The notes: generated by a model not told the origin, from the sequence alone. Positions 8,140 to 16,784 are shown, counted from the stretch's first letter. The stretch: 64,000 bases of DNA from Azospirillum baldaniorum (GCF_003119195.2 NZ_CP022262.1:268501-332500); one strand, 5' to 3'. Made by a program: numbers and translations.

Positions 8140-8904
8140 TCAGCCGCCCAGATAGGCGCGCAGCAGGTCGGGGTCGCCGCGCAGCTCCGCCGAGGGGCGG
8201 CTGGCGGTGATGCGGCCGGTCTTGACCACATAGGCCCGGCTGGCGGCGCCCAGCGCGTTGTGGATGTTCTGCTCGACCAGCAGCACGGTGACGCCGTGGG
8301 CGTTGACGGAGCGCACCACGTCGAACACCTCGTCGGCCATCTTCGGGCTGAGGCCGAGGCTGGGCTCGTCCAGCATCAGCAGCCGCGGCTCCGACATCAG
8401 CGCGCGGGCGATGGCGAGCATCTGCTGCTCGCCGCCGCTGAGCGTGCCGGCCATCTGGCGCGACCGCTCGCGCAGGCGGGGGAAGCGGTGGAAGGCCATG
8501 CCGATGCGCCGCTGCACCTCCTCGCGCGAGCGGCAGAGATAGGCGCCGAGCGCGATGTTCTCCTGCACCGTCATGTTCGGCCAGACGTGCCGTTCCTCCG
8601 GGCAGTGGGCGATGCCGGCGGCGACGATGCGGTCGGCGGGCAGGTTCGCGATCGACTTGCCGTTCCAGACGATGGTGCCGGAGCGCGCCTTCAGCAGGCC
8701 GGAAATGGCCCGCAGGATGGTGCTCTTGCCCGCACCGTTGGCGCCGATCAGGGCCACCGTCTCGCCGGCCCGCACGTCCAGTGACACGCCGTGCAGCGCG
8801 GCGGTGGAGCCGTAGGCGACGTGCAAGCCTTCCACGGCGAGGACCGGCGCGTCGGCGGCCTGCGCGATGGCGGAGGGGGAGGGGGATTCGGAGAGCAGCG
8901 TCAT
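8140..8904 (-). CDS. ABC importer ATPase, LivF type (nic locus)
   Basis: One of the two ATP-binding subunits of a branched-chain-amino-acid-type importer, 254 residues. Walker A is GANGAGKST, the signature is LSGGEQQ and Walker B is LLMLDEPS. The first 20 residues are a Ser/Ala-rich extension. The gene overlaps livG by 4 bp (ATGA). It is followed directly by the nic genes, so the importer probably takes up nicotinate, 6-hydroxynicotinate or a related pyridine acid rather than an amino acid. That substrate is inferred. Confidence 0.9.
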   Translation of the reverse strand: MTLLSESPSPSAIAQAADAPVLAVEGLHVAYGSTAALHGVSLDVRAGETVALIGANGAGKSTILRAISGLLKARSGTIVWNGKSIANLPADRIVAAGIAHCPEERHVWPNMTVQENIALGAYLCRSREEVQRRIGMAFHRFPRLRERSRQMAGTLSGGEQQMLAIARALMSEPRLLMLDEPSLGLSPKMADEVFDVVRSVNAHGVTVLLVEQNIHNALGAASRAYVVKTGRITASRPSAELRGDPDLLRAYLGG

Positions 8905-9713
8905 GCGGCGGCCTTTCCGAGATAGGCTTCGGCGACCTGCCGGTTTTCAATGATCTCGGCCGGCCGGCCCTCGGCCAGCTTGCGGCCGAAGTTGAGGACG
9001 ACGATCCGGTCGGACACCGACATGACCAGATCCATGTTGTGCTCCACGATCAGCAGCGCGTCGATGCTGCGCCCGATCAGCGTCTTCAGCACGGCGCCGA
9101 AGGTCCCGGCCTCGTGGCTGTTCAGCCCGGCGGCGGGCTCGTCGAGCATCAGCAGGCTGGGCTTGGCGGCCAGCGCCACCGCGACCTCCAGCAGGCGCAG
9201 CTCGCCGCAGGACAGCAGATGCGCCGGGGCGTTCATGCGCTGGGCCAAACCCATCGTCTCGACGATGGCCGCGGCGCTCTCCCGCGCCTCGCGCTCGGCG
9301 CGGCGCACCGCCTCGCCGGGAAAGAAGGTGGCGAGAAGGGATTGCCGGCTCGCCATGTAATGGCCGGTCAGCACGTTCTCGAAGACCGTCAGCCGCTTCA
9401 TGACGTTGGTCTTCTGGAAGCTGCGGACGAGGCCGAGCCGGGCGATGGCGTGGGGCTTGCGGTTGGTGATGTCCTGCCCCTTGAAGCGCACCCGCCCGTT
9501 GCTCGGCGCGTAGAAGCCGGTCAGCATGTTGAAGCAGGTCGTCTTGCCGGCGCCGTTGGGGCCGATCAGGCCGACGATCTCGCCGGGCTCGATGTGGAAG
9601 CTGAAGTCCTTCACCGCGGTGATGCCGCCGAAGGTCATGGTCAGGTCGTCGGCGCGCAGCAGCGGCTGCCGGTCAATGGCCGGTTCGGCGGTCGGCTCGG
9701 TGGTCGCCGTCAT
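8901..9713 (-). CDS. ABC importer ATPase, LivG type (nic locus)
   Basis: Second ATPase subunit, 270 residues. Walker A is GPNGAGKTT, Walker B is LLMLDEPA, and the extended AAGLN motif is typical of LivG. The signature is LSCGELR, with Cys in place of the usual Gly after Leu-Ser. That is a departure from LSGGQ/LAYGEQR, but related families do vary here. The start at 9713 overlaps the livM stop by 4 bp, and its own stop overlaps the livF start by 4 bp. A longer open frame (to 10442) exists on this strand but runs through livM in the wrong frame. Confidence 0.9.
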   Translation of the reverse strand: MTATTEPTAEPAIDRQPLLRADDLTMTFGGITAVKDFSFHIEPGEIVGLIGPNGAGKTTCFNMLTGFYAPSNGRVRFKGQDITNRKPHAIARLGLVRSFQKTNVMKRLTVFENVLTGHYMASRQSLLATFFPGEAVRRAEREARESAAAIVETMGLAQRMNAPAHLLSCGELRLLEVAVALAAKPSLLMLDEPAAGLNSHEAGTFGAVLKTLIGRSIDALLIVEHNMDLVMSVSDRIVVLNFGRKLAEGRPAEIIENRQVAEAYLGKAAA

Positions 9714-10681
9714 ACGGTGCGCTCCTTCGCGGCGTTGAGGGTCGGCTTGGCGGCCTGCTGCTCGCGGCGCAGGGCGATGAAGCCCATCAGGCCGTTGGGC
9801 AGGAACAGGACGATGGCCATGACGATCAGCCCGAACAGGGTGAGGCGGAGTTCCTGCACCTCGCGCAGGTATTCCTCCAGCACCGTCACGATCACAGCAC
9901 CGGCCAGCGGGCCGATCAGCGTGCCCTTGCCGCCCAGCAGCACCATGATGATCATCGTCGCCATGAAGGCGAAGCGGAACACCTCCGGCCCGACGAAGGA
10001 GATGTAGTGGGCGTAGAAGCCCCCGGCCAAGCCGGCCAGGAAGGCGCCCAGGACGAAGGCCTGCATGGCCGTGCCGAAGGGATCGACGCCGATGGACTGC
10101 GCGACGTAGCGGTTCTCGCGCACCGCCACCGCCGCCCGCCCGGCGTTGGAATAGACGAAGCGGTAGGAGAGGTAGAGCGCCACCGCCGCGATGCCCAGCA
10201 CGATCAGGAAAAAGCCGGCCTTGTCGGTGACGGCCACGTTTCCGAAGAGAGTCTGGCCGACGCCCGCCAAACCCATCGGGCCGTTGGTCACCGCGATCCA
10301 GTTGTTGGCGACGATGCGCAGCACCTCGGCGAAGGACAGGGTGACGATGACGAAGTAAGGGCCTTGCAGCCGCAGCGTGATCGCCCCGATGGCGAAGCCG
10401 AAGACGGCGGACACCAGGCCGGCCAGCGGGATCGTCATCCACATCGGCATCCCCGCCTGGGTGGACAGCAGCGCCGCCGTGTAGGCGCCGGTGCCGAGGA
10501 AGGCGGTGTGGCCCAGCGAGAATTCGCCGACATAGCCGACCACCAGATTGAGGCTGCTCGCCAGCACCGCGTAGAACAGCGCCATGATAGCGAGGTGCAG
10601 GATGTACTGGTCCGTCACCGCGAAGGGCAGAAGCGCCGCCCCGGCCAGAAGGGCCAGCAGGATGTTGCGTTCCAGGGTCAT
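9710..10681 (-). CDS. ABC importer permease, LivM type (nic locus)
   Basis: Integral membrane subunit, 323 residues, with about eight hydrophobic segments. It has the LivM landmarks LNLVVGYVGEFSLGHTAFLG near residues 45-65 and GGKGTLIGPLAGA in the C-terminal third. It probably pairs with the LivH subunit just upstream to form the transmembrane channel. The stop lies 1 bp before the livG overlap and the start is 1 bp from the livH stop, so all are co-translated. Confidence 0.92.
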   Translation of the reverse strand: MTLERNILLALLAGAALLPFAVTDQYILHLAIMALFYAVLASSLNLVVGYVGEFSLGHTAFLGTGAYTAALLSTQAGMPMWMTIPLAGLVSAVFGFAIGAITLRLQGPYFVIVTLSFAEVLRIVANNWIAVTNGPMGLAGVGQTLFGNVAVTDKAGFFLIVLGIAAVALYLSYRFVYSNAGRAAVAVRENRYVAQSIGVDPFGTAMQAFVLGAFLAGLAGGFYAHYISFVGPEVFRFAFMATMIIMVLLGGKGTLIGPLAGAVIVTVLEEYLREVQELRLTLFGLIVMAIVLFLPNGLMGFIALRREQQAAKPTLNAAKERTV

Positions 10682-10682
10682 G

Positions 10683-11555
10683 TCAGGCCCTTTCCGTGCG
10701 GATCGAGAACAGGCCCTGGGGCCGGAACAGCAGGATCAGGATGACCAGGACGAAGCCGATCACGTCCACCATGCCCATGGAGACGTAGCCGCCCCACATC
10801 GCCTCGGCGACGCCCAGCAGCAGGCCCCCGGCGATGGCACCCGCGAAGCTGCCCATCCCGCCGAGGATCACCACGACGAAGCTCTTCAGGCTGATGAGCC
10901 CGCCGACCGACGCCTGGGCGGAGTAGATGGAGGCCAGCAGCATCCCCGACAGGGCGGCCAGCGTGCAGCCCAGCGCGAAGGTGGCGGCATAGACGTGGCC
11001 GGTGCGGATGCCGGCCAGGCTGGCCGCCATCGGGTCCTGGAAGGTGGCGCGCATCGCCGCCCCCAGCCGGGTCCGGCGGATCAGCAGATGGGCGCCGACG
11101 ATCAGCGCGATGCCCACCGCCACGGCCAGCAGGCGCAGCTTGGTCACCGCGATCGGGCCGAAGAACAGCGGCCCTTCGGCCACCGCGCCGGCCACCTTCA
11201 TGGGCGCCGGGCCGACCAGCAGGAGCGTGCCGTTGACCAGGAAGATCGACAGGCCGATGGTCAGCAGGATGCCCGGCTCCTCACCCTGGCCGCGCACCCG
11301 CTCGATCAGGAAACGGTCGACCAGCCAGCCGACGGCGGCCATGAAGGCGGCGACCACGATCAGGCCGCTGAAGAAATCGAGACCCAGGTAATTGGTGACG
11401 AACCAGCCGCTGACCCCGCCCAGCATGTAGAACTCGCCATGGGCGAAGTTGACCACGCGCATCAGGCCGAAGATCAGCGTCAGACCGAGGGCGGAGAGCG
11501 CGTAGAACACGCCCATCACCAGCCCGTTGGCCAGGAACTGCGGAAAGAGATCCAT
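10683..11555 (-). CDS. ABC importer permease, LivH type (nic locus)
   Basis: Membrane subunit of 290 residues. LivH landmarks are NGLVMGVFYALSALGLTLIFG near the N-terminus, the VVNFAHGEFYMLG segment and a C-terminal VILGGMGSFAGAI motif. I prefer the ATG at 11555 (MDLFPQFL). The upstream ATG at 11582 adds a Cys-rich decapeptide not seen in the family. It follows the binding-protein gene after 98 bp. Confidence 0.9.
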   Translation of the reverse strand: MDLFPQFLANGLVMGVFYALSALGLTLIFGLMRVVNFAHGEFYMLGGVSGWFVTNYLGLDFFSGLIVVAAFMAAVGWLVDRFLIERVRGQGEEPGILLTIGLSIFLVNGTLLLVGPAPMKVAGAVAEGPLFFGPIAVTKLRLLAVAVGIALIVGAHLLIRRTRLGAAMRATFQDPMAASLAGIRTGHVYAATFALGCTLAALSGMLLASIYSAQASVGGLISLKSFVVVILGGMGSFAGAIAGGLLLGVAEAMWGGYVSMGMVDVIGFVLVILILLFRPQGLFSIRTERA

Positions 11556-11653
11556 GACGTTCTCACAAAAGCAGGCCCGCACAAACGGTGCGTTGGATCG
11601 GTGCGCGCCGCGGGGACGGTGCCGTCACGGCAGCCCCGCGGCGCGTCCGCCGG

Positions 11654-12790
11654 TCAGTGCGGCGCGTCCACCGGGGTGGAGGCGATCACCTTCGGTTCGC
11701 CCTTCTCGATCCGCACCAGCACCGCGTCGAAGCCGTAGGCCTGGCCCTTGTCGGTGAACTTGTAGACGCCGTTCGGCGCCTCGTAGCTGGTCTTGGCGAG
11801 CGCTGCCCGGATGGCCTCGGCGTCGGTGCCGCCGGCTCGCGCGATGGCCTGCCCGGCGATGTTCAGCGCGTTGTAGCCGGCGGCGCCGTACTTGCCGGGC
11901 TTGATGCCGTACTTCGCCTGATATTTCTGGACGAAGGTCTGGTTGCGCGGGGTGTCCATGCTGGAGGCGTAGGGGACGGCGGCGTGGATGCCTTCCGCGG
12001 CCTCGCCGGTCAGGTTGATGAAGTCGGCGGTGGCCCAGGAGCCGACGCCGAACACCTTGGTGTCCAGCCCCATCTCGCGGATCTGCTTGACCAGGATGGA
12101 ACCGTCCTGCGTCTCCGCGGCGACGAACACGCCGTCCGGCTTGGCGGCGCGCAGCTTGGTCAGCAGCGTGAAGAAGTCGGTGGCGCCGTGGTCGAAATAC
12201 TCGGTCAGCACCGTCTTGACGCCCAGCGCCGTCAGGTCGCGGGAGAATTCCTCAACCCCGCCGCGGCCCCAGTCGTCGTTGACGCCGATGTAGGCGACCT
12301 TGGTCAGCTTCAGGTCGTTGGCGAGGATCTTGGCGAAGGCTTCCGCCATCAGCGCGTCCGTCTCGGCGGCGCGGAAGAAATAGGGGTTGCCCTGTTCCGT
12401 CAGGCTGGCCTTCGACGACACGCCGGTGATCAGCGGCAGCTTGTACTTCTGGGCCACTGGCATGATCGCCGCGGTGGCGGAGCTGCAGAAGGCGCCGACC
12501 AGCGTGACGACCTTGTCCTTCTGCACCAGCTTTTCGACGGCGTTGACCGAGTTGGCCGGGGTGCACTGGCCGTCCTCGACGATCAGTTCGATCTTCTTGC
12601 CGAGGACGCCCCCCGCGGCGTTCATCTCCTCGACGGCGAGCCGGGCGCCTTCCACCACGGACTTGCCGTTGTAGGCGACCGATCCGGTCAGCGGCTGGAC
12701 CAGCCCGATCCTGACCGTGTCCTGCGCCTGCGCCGGAACCGACGCGGCGATGCCGGTCAACAGCAGGCCGCCCAGTACCACGTTTCTCAT
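11654..12790 (-). CDS. ABC importer periplasmic binding protein, LivJ/LivK type (nic locus)
   Basis: A 378-residue secreted protein with a Sec signal peptide ending near residue 22 (VPAQAQ|DTV). The mature part starts with the family motif IGLVQPLTG and contains the helix GARLAVEEMNAAGGVLGKKIEL. It is the promoter-proximal gene of the leftward operon running into nicC-nicF, so it likely binds the pathway substrate. The ligand-site residues cannot be named from sequence alone. Confidence 0.92.
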   Translation of the reverse strand: MRNVVLGGLLLTGIAASVPAQAQDTVRIGLVQPLTGSVAYNGKSVVEGARLAVEEMNAAGGVLGKKIELIVEDGQCTPANSVNAVEKLVQKDKVVTLVGAFCSSATAAIMPVAQKYKLPLITGVSSKASLTEQGNPYFFRAAETDALMAEAFAKILANDLKLTKVAYIGVNDDWGRGGVEEFSRDLTALGVKTVLTEYFDHGATDFFTLLTKLRAAKPDGVFVAAETQDGSILVKQIREMGLDTKVFGVGSWATADFINLTGEAAEGIHAAVPYASSMDTPRNQTFVQKYQAKYGIKPGKYGAAGYNALNIAGQAIARAGGTDAEAIRAALAKTSYEAPNGVYKFTDKGQAYGFDAVLVRIEKGEPKVIASTPVDAPH

Positions 12791-13055
12791 CTCTCCCTCC
12801 GCGTTCGACGGTGATGTCGCGATGACGGCGAATGACGATTCCCTGTCGGCGCCCCGCCGCTCTCGGCGTGGGCGCGTCGGCCCGTTGCGGGAACGCGTGC
12901 CGTCCGATGCGGCAACCGTTCCCGTGTTTTATTATACGGCCAATTAATTATCCAGGGATGCTAACGGTCGCGTCGCGGCGCTGTCAATCGCTTTTCCGAC
13001 GAAGACGGTTGGGGATTTTTCCGGCTGTGCTTTGGCGCCGTGTTCGGCGCGCTCC
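12791..13055. promoter_or_regulatory. Promoter region of the nic/ABC operon
   Basis: On the minus strand a perfect TATAAT lies at 12931-12936, preceded by an AT-rich palindrome-like block (AATTAATT). No good -35 hexamer is seen at 16-18 bp, which suggests an activator- or repressor-controlled promoter. The rest of the gap holds no open frame that I recognise. Confidence 0.45.
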
Positions 13056-13445
13056 TCAGCGGAGCGCGTCGAGCGTGTCGGCGTTGGGGCAGAGCAGCGC
13101 GTGCTCCGGCTGCGTGCAGCCCTCGGCCAACAGATGGCGGCAGGTGCGGGCGCTGCGGCAGAGCGCGCAGACGCGCTGCAGGTCGTTCAACAGGTCGGGG
13201 CGGTCCTGTTCCACCACCGCGCCGTTGACGCCGTGCAGAGCCATCGCGGCGGGGAGAAGTGCGGTGACATGGCCGGCGCGCAGCACGGCCGGGGCGGTCA
13301 GGTCGGTCAGGCCGGCGTCGGCCAGCACGCGGTCGCGGTCGTGCGGCGCCAGTGCCTGGAGCGCGTCCAGGGACCGCGCGCCGCGCCAGCCGCGCAGGAG
13401 TTTCGCGCACAGGCCCTCATGCGGCGCGGGGGCGGGGGTGGTCAT
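13056..13445 (-). CDS. DUF6455-like small cysteine-containing protein
   Basis: A 129-residue protein of unknown function. The C-terminal half holds a cysteine cluster (CALCRSARTCRHLLAEGC, then LLCPNADTLDALR) typical of short proteins placed in DUF6455. It could bind a metal or an iron-sulfur cluster; this is speculation from the cysteine spacing. The start at 13445 is 20 bp downstream of a perfect 18-bp palindrome, so it is likely regulated on its own. Confidence 0.65.
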   Translation of the reverse strand: MTTPAPAPHEGLCAKLLRGWRGARSLDALQALAPHDRDRVLADAGLTDLTAPAVLRAGHVTALLPAAMALHGVNGAVVEQDRPDLLNDLQRVCALCRSARTCRHLLAEGCTQPEHALLCPNADTLDALR

Positions 13446-13465
13446 GGGAGTCTCCGAAGCGGGTT

Positions 13466-13483
13466 ATTAATCGTTCGATTAAT
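13466..13483. promoter_or_regulatory. Perfect 8+2+8 palindrome upstream of the DUF6455-like gene
   Basis: ATTAATCG-TT-CGATTAAT. The site is AT-rich within GC-rich sequence and lies 20 bp before the start codon at 13445, over the expected promoter. It is a strong operator candidate. Half of it resembles the island at 8091-8102. Confidence 0.55.
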
Positions 13484-13538
13484 ATTCGCCATCGGAGTGC
13501 CCGGCGCCTTGATGTGGATCAGCCGCGCCCAGCTTTTG

Positions 13539-13817
13539 TCACGGGGACGGCCGCGTTCCGACGCAGCGCACGGCGTAGCGCCGGAAGCCGAAGCCGGACT
13601 CGCCCTCGCACCGCTCGACCACGAAGGCCGCGCGCCGTGTGACGACGCGGCTTCCCGTGGCGAGCGGGGTGTCGTGCGCCAGTTCCAGCATCATTTGCTG
13701 CTGGCGCCGCGGGTGCGACAGCAGCAGGGCGCGGGCCTTGCCCAGCCGCCGCCCCTCGGCGTCGCGGCAGCGGGCCGGAACCTCGAACATCCAGAAGGCG
13801 AGCGCGGCTTCGGACAT
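13539..13817 (-). CDS. Small hypothetical protein
   Basis: A 92-residue open frame that I do not recognise. It has a plausible start: AGGA sits about 9 bp before ATG 13817. It contains a basic central segment (LLSHPRRQQQMM) and two cysteines. It lies between a family A repeat and the palindrome at 13466. It could be real or chance coding; the surrounding gap would otherwise be non-coding. Confidence 0.4.
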   Translation of the reverse strand: MSEAALAFWMFEVPARCRDAEGRRLGKARALLLSHPRRQQQMMLELAHDTPLATGSRVVTRRAAFVVERCEGESGFGFRRYAVRCVGTRPSP

Positions 13818-13858
13818 GGGCGGAGTCCTCGTGGGGTGGAGAGGTGTTCGGGTGCCGA

Positions 13859-13968
13859 CGGTGCCCCCACCCCGGCCCTCCCCCGCTTCGCAGGGGAGGG
13901 AGATTTCTGCGAAGCGGCGGCAGTCCCCTCCCCTGCGAGAGCGGGGGAGGGTTAGGGTGGGGGCACCG
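13859..13968. repeat. Family A palindromic repeat, copy 3
   Basis: About 110 bp inverted repeat. Outer arms are CGGTGCCCCCACC and GGTGGGGGCACCG, perfectly complementary. The inner parts match the other A copies, with a longer central linker. It lies just downstream of the amidohydrolase stop (13975) and so can serve as its transcription end. Confidence 0.85.
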
Positions 13969-13974
13969 TTTCCT

Positions 13975-15246
13975 TTACGCCGCCACCGGAATCGGCTTCG
14001 GCAGCAGCGGGCTGTCCACCTCCTGCACCACGCCGTCGCGCAGCGAGAAGGCCGGGACGATCATCTCCGGCGCGGTCACCCGCTCGCCGCTGTTGTCGCT
14101 GAGCTGCCAGCGGCCCGCCTTGACCTCCAGCACCGCCACGTCGGCGGCCATGCCCGGTGTCAGCGCACCGATCTCGTCGGCCATGCCCAGCATGGCGGCG
14201 GGGTTGCTGGTCACCGTCTTCAGGACGTCGCCCAGCGCCATGCCGAGAGTCAGCAGCTCGGTCATCGCGTGGGTCAGGCTGAAGGGGGCGACGCCGTAGA
14301 AGGGGTTGGCCTCGCGGTCGCCGCCGGCGCCCGCCGTCGGAGCCTTCACGTTGTAGCCGTGCAGGTCGGCGCCCAGCGTGTAAGGCAGGATGCCCGCCGC
14401 CAGCGTCCGCCGCGCCATCTCGAAGCTGAAGTGAGAGCCGTGGCCGACGTCCACGGTCAGGCCGCGCTCCAGCGCCTTGTAAATGACCGGGTGCACCTCG
14501 CCGGTGCGGGTGGAGATGAAGCCGCCGGGGTGGCGGGTGAAGGGATGGGCCAGGATGTCGCGCGAATCCAGCAGCGGGACCAGCTCCTCCACCAGCATGT
14601 CGGGATCGACGGCTTCGCCGCCCTCGACCTCCGGCCAGAGCTGGCCGAGATGGACGTAGAGCGGCACGCCGATGCCGTCGGCGATGCGCTTGGCCTGCTT
14701 GATGACGTCGAGGCCCCAGCGCGAGGCGCCGCCGACCTCCGCGTGGGCCTTGATGCCCTTCACGATGTCGCGGTTCTCGCGCCCGACGCGGATGGTGGCG
14801 TCCACATCGACGCAATCCGGGCGGTAGAGCTGCGGGTAATAGTGGCCCTCCAGCCCGCCGACCAGATAGGCCGACAGGAAGCACAGCGTGCGCGAGCGCG
14901 CCGGCTCGGCGATGAAGCGGCGGAAGGCCGGCAAGGTCATCAGGCTCGGCCCGCCTTGATCGACCAGCGTCGACACGCCGGACCGCACACCCACCATGTC
15001 CGGGTTCAGCCCGAAGCGCCCGGTGACCTTTTCGAAGACGTGCGCGTGGGTGTCGATCAGGCCCGGCGTCACGAGCTTTCCGGAGACATCAAGGATGGTG
15101 TCGGCGGCATCGTCGGGCAGCCGTTCCGCCACCGCCGCGATGCGGCCCTTCGCGACCGCCAGATCGCCGACCAGATCCAGCCCGTTGGCCGGATCGAGAA
15201 TCCGTCCGCCGCGGAGCACGAGGTCGAACGTGTGCGTCTCTGACAT
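13975..15246 (-). CDS. Amidohydrolase/deacetylase-family metallohydrolase
   Basis: A 423-residue TIM-barrel metal hydrolase of the dihydroorotase/D-aminoacylase branch. The first metal-ligand motif is DTHAHV (His67, His69). A candidate bridging lysine lies in IVKGIKAHAE, further ligands in YVHLGQLW and LAHPFTRHPGG, and the terminal aspartate in YTLGADLHG. The N-terminal beta sandwich starts LVLRGGRILDPANG. The substrate is not evident. It is divergent from the permease/hydrolase run to the right and shares a 622-bp control region with three similar palindromes, so it may hydrolyse a cyclic ureide, imide or N-acyl compound linked to that locus. Confidence 0.75.
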   Translation of the reverse strand: MSETHTFDLVLRGGRILDPANGLDLVGDLAVAKGRIAAVAERLPDDAADTILDVSGKLVTPGLIDTHAHVFEKVTGRFGLNPDMVGVRSGVSTLVDQGGPSLMTLPAFRRFIAEPARSRTLCFLSAYLVGGLEGHYYPQLYRPDCVDVDATIRVGRENRDIVKGIKAHAEVGGASRWGLDVIKQAKRIADGIGVPLYVHLGQLWPEVEGGEAVDPDMLVEELVPLLDSRDILAHPFTRHPGGFISTRTGEVHPVIYKALERGLTVDVGHGSHFSFEMARRTLAAGILPYTLGADLHGYNVKAPTAGAGGDREANPFYGVAPFSLTHAMTELLTLGMALGDVLKTVTSNPAAMLGMADEIGALTPGMAADVAVLEVKAGRWQLSDNSGERVTAPEMIVPAFSLRDGVVQEVDSPLLPKPIPVAA

Positions 15247-15336
15247 AACCCACCTTCTTGCGCTGATTTTTATCTGCCCGTCCTTTCAGCAAGCATCATG
15301 CCAGGGCGGGTCGGAGTCGCCGGGGCGCACAAAACT

Positions 15337-15348
15337 TCAGCATACTGA
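15337..15348. promoter_or_regulatory. Palindrome copy 1 (TCAGCATACTGA)
   Basis: Near-perfect palindrome about 90 bp upstream of the amidohydrolase start, followed by CGAATGA. Similar to the copies at 15442 and 15612. Confidence 0.45.
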
Positions 15349-15441
15349 CGAATGACCGTCCGTTGGGCATTTGGTGGTCAAAATACGCACAATACGGCAT
15401 ACCACGGCATGCGCCCGCCGCCCGTCGGTGCCCGATTTTCC

Positions 15442-15453
15442 GCAGTATGCTGA
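15442..15453. promoter_or_regulatory. Palindrome copy 2 (GCAGTATGCTGA)
   Basis: Second copy, centred about 105 bp from copy 1. Its core CAGTATGCTG differs by one base from a perfect palindrome. Confidence 0.45.
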
Positions 15454-15611
15454 TGATTCACGGCGCGGCGGCACGGCGTGGCACCCTGCCACCAATTTGT
15501 GCACGAACACAGAAGCCGAGGCGGAAATCAGGGGTTTCCAGGGGCTCCGGGGTCGGTCCTCCGTCGCCGCGCCGGGGCATGCACGGGCTCTTCACGAGCA
15601 TTCTCATATCG

Positions 15612-15623
15612 TCAGTATACTGA
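15612..15623. promoter_or_regulatory. Palindrome copy 3 (TCAGTATACTGA)
   Basis: Perfect 12-bp palindrome followed by TGAATG, like copy 1 (CGAATG). It lies 245 bp upstream of the permease start. Confidence 0.5.
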
Positions 15624-15868
15624 TGAATGCCCGCGCAGCAGGCAGAGGTTGCGCAGGAATGAAGCGGAAGGCCGGCCCGCTTGGAAGTCACGATTGTTTG
15701 TTGTTTCTCAAGAGGATGGCGACCGTTTTCCGGCAGCCGCGTGGCCCCTCCATCCATCCGCTTGCCCAACATTAGGGCGGTTTTCAGCCCTGGCGCCACG
15801 CCGCGCCCGTCCTCCCGCCAAACCGAAATGCGCAGTGTTCTGCCGGTTGGCACGGCGTTCGCAAAGGG

Positions 15869-16777
15869 ATGGGAAACCAACGGAAAAAGTCGGATATCCA
15901 TAAAAATGAGAGGGTTTCTGCAGATGTGGCGGGGCATCCCGTGACCGGGCTGGGGATCGCGTCGGTGCCGCAGCTTCCCATCCTCGGCGGCGGGCTGCTG
16001 CTGGCCGGCGGTTTCGCCGGGCTGGCGGCCGGCATGATGGGGGTGGGCGGCGGCATCGTGATCGTGCCGGTGCTCTATCACCTGTTCACCGTGCTGGGCG
16101 TGGACGAGGCCGTGCGCATGCACGTCGCGGTCGGCACCTCGCTGGCCACCATCATCGCCACCTCGCTCACCTCCCTGCGCGCCCATCGGCGGCGCGGCGC
16201 CGTGGACGGCGACCTGCTGCGCGCCTGGGGGCCGGCGATCTTCCTCGGCGTGCTGGCGGGAACGGCGGTGGCCGGCGTGGTGCGCGGCCCGGTGCTGACG
16301 GCGGTGTTCGCCGGGATGGCGGTCCTGGTCACGCTGCACATGCTGTTCGGCAAGCCCGAGTGGCGCATCGCCGACGGGCTGCCGAGCGGCGCGCCGCGCC
16401 AGGGGCTGGCCGGCGGCATCGGCATGATGTCGGCGATGATGGGCATCGGCGGCGGCACGCTCAGCGTCCCCATCCTGACCCTGTTCGGCTACCCGATCCA
16501 CCGCGCGGTCGGCACGGCGGCGGCGCTGGGCTTCATCATTGGTGTGCCGGGAACGGTGGGCTTCGTGCTGACCGGCTGGAACGTGCCGGGCCGCCCGGAT
16601 TTCAGCCTGGGCTACGTCAACCTGCTGGGGCTTGCGCTGATCCTGCCGGCCTCCATGGCGATGGCGCCGCTCGGCGCGCGGCTCGCCCACAGCCTCGACA
16701 CCCGCGTCCTGCGCCGCGTCTTCGCCCTGTTCCTCGGGCTGACCGCGGTGCGGATGATCCACGGCCTTCTTCCCTGA
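15869..16777 (+). CDS. TSUP (TauE/SafE) family permease
   Basis: Membrane protein of up to 302 residues with about eight hydrophobic segments. It carries two repeats of the family motif GGGxxxVP: GVGGGIVIVPVL near residue 57 and GIGGGTLSVPIL near 195. Members move sulfonates, sulfite or small organic anions such as sulfoacetate and oxalate-like acids. The first 25-30 residues are polar and unlike the family; GTG 15941 may be the true start. It is 7 bp from the next gene, so both are co-transcribed. The substrate is probably an organic anion linked to the hydrolases here; this is inferred. Confidence 0.8.
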   Translation: MGNQRKKSDIHKNERVSADVAGHPVTGLGIASVPQLPILGGGLLLAGGFAGLAAGMMGVGGGIVIVPVLYHLFTVLGVDEAVRMHVAVGTSLATIIATSLTSLRAHRRRGAVDGDLLRAWGPAIFLGVLAGTAVAGVVRGPVLTAVFAGMAVLVTLHMLFGKPEWRIADGLPSGAPRQGLAGGIGMMSAMMGIGGGTLSVPILTLFGYPIHRAVGTAAALGFIIGVPGTVGFVLTGWNVPGRPDFSLGYVNLLGLALILPASMAMAPLGARLAHSLDTRVLRRVFALFLGLTAVRMIHGLLP

Positions 16778-16784
16778 GGTTCCC

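Larger units (their letters stand above)
15247..15868. promoter_or_regulatory. Divergent control region with three related palindromes
   Basis: This 622-bp stretch separates the amidohydrolase from the TSUP permease. No recognisable gene is present: the short frames here lack family features. It contains three copies of a CAGNATRCTG-like palindrome, listed separately, in an AT-richer background. Confidence 0.5.

Noticed and set aside
15363..15903. Several overlapping short open frames in the amidohydrolase-permease gap
   Set aside because: No ribosome site, no family sequence and mutual overlap; the region is better explained as regulatory DNA.
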